The position numbers were made by a program, and so were the translations under genes. This document shows, one piece after another, positions 5,554 through 10,437 of a stretch of 10,437 nucleotides of DNA. Within the stretch, counting starts at the first letter, position 1, and every line of letters begins with the position of its first letter. Location: the NCBI GenBank assembly GCA_019419895.1, contig JAHZIE010000079.1, positions 1-10,437 on the forward strand. Reading direction: 5' to 3'. The DNA is from Clostridiales bacterium. Lineage in GTDB: Bacteria; Bacillota; Clostridia; Oscillospirales; Acutalibacteraceae. Below the pieces are notes generated by a model. The model was not told where the DNA came from, searched no databases, and saw only the letters and a program-made list of their open reading frames with translations.

Positions 5554-6169
5554 ATTTCAATATGGTCAAAAGGAAATTGACTATTTAAAGGCGAGGGAAC
5601 CCCGCCTTGGCCGCGCCATCGAACAGATTGGCTATATTCACCGACAGGTGATCCCCGATATTTTTGAAGCGATCATAAATTCCATCGTCGGCCAGCAGAT
5701 TACCACAAAAGCGCAGGAAACCATTTGGGGAAGAATGAAAGACCATTTTGGAATGGTAACGCCCCAGGCTGTCCTGGAGATGGAGGCGGAACGCCTTCAG
5801 GCTTTCGGAATTTCATACAGGAAGGTTTCTTATATGAAAAATATTGCCGGCCGGGTAATGGACGGAAGCCTTTCCCTTGAGGAATTGGTGAAAAAGAGCG
5901 ATGGGCAGCTTTGCCAGGAGCTGACAAAGCTCAACGGTATTGGTATGTGGACAGCGGAAATGATACTCATTTTCTGTCTGCAGCGTCCCAATGTCATGAG
6001 TTATGGCGATTTGGCCATTCATAGGGGAATGAGAATATTATACCGGCTCGAAAAGATTGACCGGGAACTATTTTATCGGTACTATAAAATTTATTCTCCC
6101 TGCGCGACGGTGGCCTGTCTTTACCTGTGGGAGATAGCCCGCGGGTTTCCTCTGGCCTTGGAAGAGTGA
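5546..6169 (+). CDS. AlkA-type DNA-3-methyladenine glycosylase (HhH-GPD family)
   Basis: 207 residues; ATG 5546 has GGGGAGGTG 7-8 nt upstream. This is a base-excision repair enzyme that removes alkylated purines from DNA. Residues 39-52 (DIFEAIINSIVGQQ) form the usual IxxQQ helix of the family. The helix-hairpin-helix motif is at 126-141 (LTKLNGIGMWTAEMIL), and the catalytic Asp is D155 in VMSYGDLAIHRG, at the expected distance. It lacks the N-terminal domain of E. coli AlkA (282 residues) and has the length of the short Bacillota form. No Cys-rich FeS loop follows, which argues against an endonuclease III-type enzyme. It follows the lipoprotein gene without a terminator and ends before the 48-bp palindrome. 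Whether alkylation stress regulates it cannot be seen. Confidence 0.9.
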   Translation: MTEFQYGQKEIDYLKAREPRLGRAIEQIGYIHRQVIPDIFEAIINSIVGQQITTKAQETIWGRMKDHFGMVTPQAVLEMEAERLQAFGISYRKVSYMKNIAGRVMDGSLSLEELVKKSDGQLCQELTKLNGIGMWTAEMILIFCLQRPNVMSYGDLAIHRGMRILYRLEKIDRELFYRYYKIYSPCATVACLYLWEIARGFPLALEE

Positions 6170-6295
6170 CGTGCAGGAGCGGTTCATGTCCTGTCTCACA
6201 TCGGCTGGAGCTTATAAGCTGCAAAACAGGAAAACGGCCGGTTGGTGTTAAAGAACAAGAAGTTTTGGCTGTGTTTCTGGGTTTACTCCTATTCT

Positions 6296-6343
6296 TCATA
6301 AAATCCGCCTATATCCAATATTGGATATAGGCGGATTTTATGA
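6296..6343. terminator. 48-bp perfect palindrome, two-way terminator
   Basis: All 24 base pairs match, centred between 6319 and 6320, with no spacer. The core is TCCGCCTATATCCAAT and its complement, with AAAA on one side and TTTT on the other, so on either strand the RNA hairpin ends in a short U-run. It lies 126 bp past the glycosylase stop and would stop that transcript; leftward transcripts from the Abi unit would also stop here. Confidence 0.8.
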
Positions 6344-6701
6344 CTGAAGATATAACGGGGATAAGCTTAAACGCCAAGCATCAGGATTAGGAAGTGGATT
6401 TTAGGAATAAGAAGCATGACAGAAAAAACAGCGGGCTTTTTGTTTGGCGGATGGCAAAATTTTCAACGCCTCCCACGTTTTTTGAGAGGACACGCTTTTA
6501 TATATAAATGAAGAAAGCGCCGCTTCCGGCAGTGTTGAGGCCGGAAGAATTTGGCATGAATGGCGCGGAATAGGCAGGTCCGCCCCATTGCCGCTTTTCT
6601 CCCAAACCCAAAAGAGAAAAATGGGACGCCTTCCTCCCAATATTTAATTTCCTCGGATGTGTTCGGGATAAAACAGGAATCAAGAGGAGATGGCTCTTGG
6701 G
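6344..6701. other. About 360 bp with no recognisable gene
   Basis: Open frames exist on the minus strand (6401-6640 and 6463-6705) but have no ribosome binding sites and unlikely compositions. Two small hairpins are visible: CTTCCGGC/GCCGGAAG with a 9-nt loop (about 6523-6547) and CAAGAG/CTCTTG (6681-6699), directly past the stop codon of the membrane protein. The latter may be a weak leftward terminator, with TTCCTGTTTT following. Confidence 0.5.
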
Positions 6702-7010
6702 TCAAAATAACCCTCTGTTATACTTGAATTGGGCGTAAAGCATGGAGCCCAATCCTATGGCGGCGCCTGCCATAATGATATAGGAATATTCTTCCCTCTC
6801 GCAAGTCAGCTGCAGAATTCCGGCGACAATGAGGCTTATTCCTATTATTCCCGTTCCAATCCCCATCCATCTACAGTAGGGCTTTTGATTCTCTTTGGAT
6901 ACTTTCCGCCGGTTGTACCAGTGGATGCTTGCGATATTCCCCTGAAAATTAAAAATTCCTAAGAGAAGCAGGATTGCGCCTAAAACTATCATAAAAATAA
7001 ATTCCGCCAT
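6702..7010 (-). CDS. Small three-helix membrane protein, downstream partner of the Abi gene
   Basis: 102 residues, ATG at 7010 with AAAGGAG 8 nt upstream. Three hydrophobic segments lie at about 3-20, 50-68 and 76-94, with a basic loop carrying IHWYNRRKVSKENQKPYCRW between the first two. This Asn-Ile…HWYNRRKV…Y…GxG layout resembles small DUF3784-like membrane proteins of Clostridia, whose function is unknown. The gene begins 37 bp after the Abi stop with no terminator or promoter in between, so it is probably on the Abi transcript. If the Abi protein works in phage defence, this protein could be a membrane effector or partner, or merely a passenger. Confidence 0.75.
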   Translation of the reverse strand: MAEFIFMIVLGAILLLLGIFNFQGNIASIHWYNRRKVSKENQKPYCRWMGIGTGIIGISLIVAGILQLTCEREEYSYIIMAGAAIGLGSMLYAQFKYNRGLF

Positions 7011-7047
7011 AAAGATTTCTCCTTTCTGTTTTTCAGACGGTTGGGGA

Positions 7048-7941
7048 CTAAGGCTTATGATAATAGTGCCGCCAGGACGCGGGACCGCTTAAATAGGACA
7101 TCCAGTTATCAGGAAATCCCAGATGGTCAAAGGAAATATCGTCCTGGTATTCCTCCACCAAGCCGCGCAGCTTGGGGAAAAACTGTTCCTCCCATTCATC
7201 CGGCTGAAAATATAGGCATTTTAGAGCTAAAATCTGTCCGAATACCTTAGAGGTGCCGGAAAAATCAAAATCCGCAGGCAGCTCAGGCTGATGTTCAAAA
7301 TCCCAGTCATAGAGGCGGGAATAATGGGCGCACTGATTGCGCAGATCAGTCAGGCAGAGAAGCCAGCTGTCGAGATAAGGGGGATAGGTATGGTAAAGCT
7401 GCCGCGCGAGGGCATTTTTATCCTCCTCCTTCAAATCTATATAAAAATAGGAAAGCATGCCAACTGAAAAAAATTCGATGACAACCCATAAGGGAAAATA
7501 TCCGCCATACTTTTTTCGGTGATGCTGGACGATATTGCTTTCCTCGTTATCCGAAATAACATTTTCCACCAGACGGAGAAACTGCCTGTGCCGGTGGCCC
7601 TTATTATAATAGGAAGCGTCCAAATAGGCCAAAGGACCATGCGCGTGCGCGTGATAATAGGAAAAACGGGAGCGGAGGAAGAGCTCGATTTCCTCCATAA
7701 TGGTGAGCAGAAGGGAACGAAGCTTACGGTCAAACTCATAAACACGGTAGATGCGTTCGAAGGAAATCCCGGGGATATGCCGTCCCTCTCCGGTTCGGAA
7801 AGGATATAAATAGGAAGCGAAACGGTAATAATTGACGTGCTCCAAAAACCGTTCGCATCGCTGCTCGTCGAGGATGACCAGCCCCTTTTGCTTGAGCGTC
7901 TGGACCTGCTCACGATAGGTAATCGGATTTTTCACCTGCAT
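7048..7941 (-). CDS. Abi_2 (AbiD/AbiF-type) abortive-infection HEPN protein
   Basis: 297 residues. ATG 7941 is chosen for AAAGGAG 9 nt upstream; the frame stays open further, but past the predicted promoter. The family layout is clear: N-terminal YREQVQTLKQKGLVI and EHVNYYRFASYLYPF (residues 9-48), FDRKLRSLLLTIMEEIELFL (70-89), the FPLWVVIEFFSVGMLSYFY core (149-167), and LRNQCAHYSRLYD (200-212). The last holds the R-x4-H pair R201 and H206 typical of HEPN RNases; AbiF/AbiD proteins are reported to stop phage growth, and some act as RNA-targeting toxins or bind small RNAs. The full length and intact motif suggest a working gene. It starts a leftward unit with the small membrane protein 37 bp behind, and has a strong own promoter. 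The family is secure; which phages it targets, and any antitoxin, is unknown. Confidence 0.9.
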   Translation of the reverse strand: MQVKNPITYREQVQTLKQKGLVILDEQRCERFLEHVNYYRFASYLYPFRTGEGRHIPGISFERIYRVYEFDRKLRSLLLTIMEEIELFLRSRFSYYHAHAHGPLAYLDASYYNKGHRHRQFLRLVENVISDNEESNIVQHHRKKYGGYFPLWVVIEFFSVGMLSYFYIDLKEEDKNALARQLYHTYPPYLDSWLLCLTDLRNQCAHYSRLYDWDFEHQPELPADFDFSGTSKVFGQILALKCLYFQPDEWEEQFFPKLRGLVEEYQDDISFDHLGFPDNWMSYLSGPASWRHYYHKP

Positions 7942-8020
7942 AAAAAGCGACTCCTTTTTCCATTTAGGACACATAGGGCATACTGTGTGTGCGCCTATGA
8001 GCGACGTTTTTTCTATCCCT

Positions 8021-8049
8021 ATCTTAATGAGAGAAAGGCCGGATGTCAA
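8021..8049 (-). promoter_or_regulatory. Promoter of the Abi unit
   Basis: On the minus strand TTGACA (8049-8044), a 17-bp spacer and TAAGAT (8026-8021). The start near 8014 gives a leader of about 72 nt. Confidence 0.75.
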
Positions 8050-8118
8050 GAAAAATTCTTATGATATGGAGAGGGAAGAAGAAAGAAAAACTTTATAAAT
8101 AGGAAAATATGTCTTTGT

Positions 8119-8488
8119 ATGAAGGACACATTTTTATTGAAAAATGAAGCGAATCCGGAAAATTTTACCCATCCCCCTGCCCACGTTGAAAAATTTGATT
8201 TCCCGAGGATGGCGGCCCTGGAAACCGAAGGCTGGTTTTTTATTCATGGGGGGCGGCAAGGAAAAAGGTATGGGAATTCTAAATCCTGAAGACTTATGGG
8301 AGGAAAATTTTAGAAAAAGACGAGCGGAAATGAATATTTATACAATACATTTCAATAGTTACAAACTTGTAACTATTGAAGTTCTAACAAAGTGCACAAA
8401 AGAATGGGATGATTTTCCTAGGAAGAGAGGGCCGTTTTTGGCAGAAACCGGGGATGTGTCTGGGAATTGGGAAAAATTGGATAGTTAA
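8119..8488 (+). pseudogene. Possible broken gene divergent from the Abi unit
   Basis: A 56-codon frame from ATG 8119 to TGA 8289 reads like genuine protein (ANPENFTHPPAHVEKFDFPR, then MAALETEGWFFIHGG). Where it stops, a second frame ending at 8488 becomes protein-like (NPEDLWEENFRKRRAEMN and later YKLVTIEVLTKCTKEWDDFP). Together they could be one gene split by a frameshift near 8270-8290. There is no good ribosome binding site or promoter, a 30-bp dyad interrupts the second half, and I recognise no family. It may equally be two chance frames. Confidence 0.2.
8351..8380. repeat. 30-bp inverted repeat (14-bp arms)
   Basis: TTCAATAGTTACAA and its exact complement are separated by two bases (AC). 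The core GTTACAA…TTGTAAC has the look of an operator for a dimeric regulator. A minus-strand TTGTAA-16-TATAAA pair overlaps it, but no leftward gene follows at once. As RNA it would be a strong hairpin without a T-run. Confidence 0.7.
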
Positions 8489-8528
8489 ACTTTGTCTGTT
8501 TTGCACAAATGACTTCTATGAGAAAAAG

Positions 8529-8557
8529 TTGACACTGAACAATTGCATGAATATAAT
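8529..8557 (+). promoter_or_regulatory. Promoter of the 3D-domain protein gene
   Basis: A perfect TTGACA (8529-8534), a 17-bp spacer and a perfect TATAAT (8552-8557). The start is near 8564. Confidence 0.85.
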
Positions 8558-8563
8558 GACACC

Positions 8564-8728
8564 GTTGCAGGTAAAAATATTCATGTAACAGTTTTCCAGC
8601 GTTTTTTGTCTGTGAGTAAAGGGCAGGTTAGATGTCCAAAGATTTTGAACTCCAAAGGCTAAGAAGTCCTCTGGAGAAACAATCTGGGCGGAAAACGATT
8701 TCATGAATTAAAGTAAGGAGTTTGACTT
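8564..8728 (+). promoter_or_regulatory. About 165-nt leader of the 3D-domain protein gene
   Basis: The leader contains a hairpin CTCCAAAGG/CCTCTGGAG (8650-8676, 9-bp stem with one A-C mismatch) but no terminator. Cell-wall genes of this sort in Clostridia are often under ydaO-type (c-di-AMP) riboswitches; I do not find the conserved ydaO segments here. The leader could be regulatory or only long. Confidence 0.3.
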
Positions 8729-9835
8729 ATGTTTACCATAGGAAAAGCCAAAGTTAACCTGTACGGCTTTTTTAAGAGCCGCGGGTTCATTGCGGCAGCT
8801 TTATCCCTGATTTGCGCTTTCTCGGTGCTTGCGGTTGGATTCAATACCCGGAAGGTGACAATTACCGATGGGAAAGAATCTGTTACCCTGATGACGATGA
8901 AGGACGATCCGGATGAGATTTTGGAGCAGGCGGGAATAGATCTTGAGGAAAATGACAAGGTCGTTGTCGCGCGGCGGACCTCAAATACCCTCAGCCTCTC
9001 CGTAAAGAGGGCCATAGACGTAAGGGTGACCGCGGACGGAAAGTCTCAGGATTTGGTTTTGTATGGAGGAAGCGTCATCGACGCCTTTGCCTATGCGGGA
9101 ATTGAAGTAAACCAGACCGATCTGTGCAACCTCCCTCTGGACGCGCCGCTGACATCTGGAATGGAAATCACGCTGGACAGGGTAACCTACCGGGACGCCT
9201 CGGTGACAGAGGAAGTCCCCTTTGAGTCGGTTTCTGAGAAATCGGATACCCTACTGAAGGGAAAGACCAAGGTGAGTCAGGAGGGGGTTCCCGGCGTGCG
9301 GACTATCGTCAGCCGGGAAATGCTCGTAAACGGCGAAGTGGTATCCAGCCGGGTGATCAGCGATGAAATCACCGTCGATCCGGTGGATGAGATTACCCTG
9401 GTGGGAACCAAGGTGGAGGAAAAGAAGGTTTCCGCCCCGGCGTCCGGTGCGGTGAACAATAAAGGGTGGTCGGCGACGGCCGGTAACGGGATATTGGTTG
9501 ATCACAATGGGAATCAAATTTCCTACAGCTCTTATATTGACGGCAAAGCCACGGCCTACACCCCGTCGGCGGGAGGGATCAACGGGGGATCCATCACTTC
9601 CATCGGATTGAAAGCGGAGTACGGCATCGTTGCGGTTAACCCTAACATTATCCCCTATGGGACAAAATTGTATATTTGTTCCCCAGACGGCAAGTTTGTC
9701 TATGGCTACGCCATCGCGGGCGATACCGGGGGCGGTGTGATGGCCGGTTATTATCTGGCGGATTTGTGCTATAACACATACAGCGAGTGTGTCGCTTTCG
9801 GCGTGAGGAATATGCGGCTCTATATCTTGAATTAA
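8729..9835 (+). CDS. YabE/Rpf-type 3D-domain cell-wall protein (DUF348, G5, 3D)
   Basis: 368 residues; ATG 8729 with AAGGAG 8 nt upstream. A basic N-terminus and membrane anchor/signal at about 20-38 place it outside the cell. Domains in order are two DUF348 repeats (about 42-82 and 96-150), a G5 domain (about 155-227, with VPGVRTIVSREMLVNGEVVS), a linker, and a C-terminal 3D domain (271-368). 3D domains are thought to be lytic transglycosylase-like and to cleave peptidoglycan glycan chains, as YuiC and the MltA core do. Of the three conserved Asp, D332 (AGDTGG) and D345 (ADLCYN) are present, but the first site, normally AVDP, reads AVNP (N304). It is the only gene between its promoter and the terminator at 9847. 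The family call is sure; catalytic activity is uncertain because of N304. Confidence 0.92.
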   Translation: MFTIGKAKVNLYGFFKSRGFIAAALSLICAFSVLAVGFNTRKVTITDGKESVTLMTMKDDPDEILEQAGIDLEENDKVVVARRTSNTLSLSVKRAIDVRVTADGKSQDLVLYGGSVIDAFAYAGIEVNQTDLCNLPLDAPLTSGMEITLDRVTYRDASVTEEVPFESVSEKSDTLLKGKTKVSQEGVPGVRTIVSREMLVNGEVVSSRVISDEITVDPVDEITLVGTKVEEKKVSAPASGAVNNKGWSATAGNGILVDHNGNQISYSSYIDGKATAYTPSAGGINGGSITSIGLKAEYGIVAVNPNIIPYGTKLYICSPDGKFVYGYAIAGDTGGGVMAGYYLADLCYNTYSECVAFGVRNMRLYILN

Positions 9836-9846
9836 ACCGTTGTAAA

Positions 9847-9879
9847 AAACGGCCCGCCCAAATGTCGGGCGGGCCGTTT
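9847..9879. terminator. Two-way terminator after the 3D-domain protein
   Basis: AAACGGCCCGCCC and GGGCGGGCCGTTT pair over 13 bp around a 7-nt loop. On the minus strand GTTTTTTAC follows; on the plus strand only TTT of the stem, then CC. It lies 12 bp past the stop codon, so in spite of the weaker tail it most likely ends the rightward message as well. Confidence 0.85.
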
Positions 9880-9983
9880 CCGCCTGCCTCAGAGAGCGCC
9901 GTCCAGACGGGCGGGCCGGCCTCTTCACTGCTGGGAAAAGCCAGTTTCTTCCAATGAAAGTAATGGGAATTTGCCCGCCGAAC

Positions 9984-10012
9984 TTGACGAACAGCGCCCT
10001 TACGGTTATACT
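9984..10012 (+). promoter_or_regulatory. Promoter of the right-edge membrane protein gene
   Basis: TTGACG (9984-9989), a 17-bp spacer and TATACT (10007-10012). The start near 10019 gives a 55-nt leader. Confidence 0.7.
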
Positions 10013-10073
10013 AATAACTGTCTACATTGGATTTTTGACGGATTGGCATTTTGCCGGAAAGGAGAAGGCCGCT

Positions 10074-10437
10074 ATGACGATTGCGATTATATCTTCGCTT
10101 TTTTTCTTTGCTGTCGCGGCGATTCTCAGAACTGACCAGCTTAAGGAAATGCCAGTGTCCAAAGCGTTATCCTATTATTTTTTGGCGGAGGGAGTCTGGA
10201 CGATACTGGCCGGCCTGCTGGTCTGGATTTGGGCGGAGACAGCAATCTGGTCCATTTATATTCACTATATTTTAATAGCTATTGTAGCGGGATATCTGTT
10301 TTACTGTTACTGTGTCCTTTACCGGGCGAAAAAGGACGGGACGGAGGATGCGAAAATTCCTGAGCCGTCCATTCGGAGGTACATAGAACGGCGCAGGGCG
10401 AACAGGGCCAGGAAGCTTGCGGACCGCAAGGCGAAAA
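10074..10437 (+). CDS. Membrane protein with basic tail, 3' end outside the window
   Basis: The frame starts at ATG 10074 with AAAGGAG about 9 nt upstream and runs 121 codons to the right edge without a stop. Hydrophobic segments lie at about residues 3-17, 38-53 and 60-80 (IWSIYIHYILIAIVAGYLFY), followed by a charged cytoplasmic-type tail (YRAKKDGTEDAKIP, then a stretch dense in Arg such as RRYIERRRANRARK). I do not recognise the family. A promoter directly upstream and the terminator before it make it the first gene of a new unit. Confidence 0.75.
   Translation, partial: MTIAIISSLFFFAVAAILRTDQLKEMPVSKALSYYFLAEGVWTILAGLLVWIWAETAIWSIYIHYILIAIVAGYLFYCYCVLYRAKKDGTEDAKIPEPSIRRYIERRRANRARKLADRKAK

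Noticed and set aside
9251..9928. Leftward 225-codon open frame
   Set aside because: It lies wholly over the G5 and 3D-domain coding part of the rightward gene and its terminator, and has no ribosome binding site or known domain.
1..10437. CRISPR arrays and insertion sequences
   Set aside because: No regularly spaced short repeats with unique spacers and no transposase-like frame or terminal inverted repeats with target duplications were seen.

Overview
The window looks like chromosomal DNA of a Clostridia-class Bacillota, most likely a gut Lachnospiraceae. The grounds are strong AGGAGG-type ribosome binding sites, TTGACA/TATAAT promoters, TTG starts, a GAAC-N4-GTTC SOS box, two short lipoproteins, a YabE-type 3D-domain protein and an Abi_2-family protein. 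No family assignment was checked by a database search; all rest on motifs read by eye.

Region 1 (1-3213) is phage-derived. It holds the N-terminal part of a BppU-like baseplate/receptor-binding protein that runs off the left edge (complement 1-865) and carries a 168-bp in-frame repeat. Next comes about 670 bp without a convincing gene, then two small leftward early genes (an ArpU/DUF1492-like regulator and a Cys-rich protein). They face a rightward XRE repressor across a compact divergent promoter/operator region. Beyond the repressor is a leftward promoter with an SOS (LexA) box embedded in its spacer, aimed at the repressor gene and at a 73-codon reading frame that overlaps the repressor's 3' end. 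I read this as a lysogeny-type switch induced through LexA rather than by repressor self-cleavage. No integrase, terminase, capsid, tail-tube or lysis gene is visible, so this is either a decayed prophage or a domesticated tail-type element.

Region 2 (3336-6343) is housekeeping or chromosomal: a leftward lipoprotein with its own promoter and terminator, a leftward tRNA-Thr(UGU), and a rightward unit made of a second lipoprotein, a doubtful small ORF and an AlkA-type HhH-GPD DNA glycosylase. It ends at a 48-bp perfect palindrome.

Region 3 (6344-8049) has about 360 bp of apparent non-coding DNA and then a leftward pair. An Abi_2 (AbiD/AbiF-type) HEPN protein is followed 37 bp later by a 102-aa three-helix membrane protein, driven from one strong promoter. 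This is a candidate anti-phage unit.

Region 4 (8050-10437) has an orphan 30-bp dyad and a possible broken reading frame. These are followed by a strongly promoted 3D-domain cell-wall protein in which one of the three name-giving aspartates is Asn, a two-way terminator, and a 3'-truncated membrane protein at the right edge.
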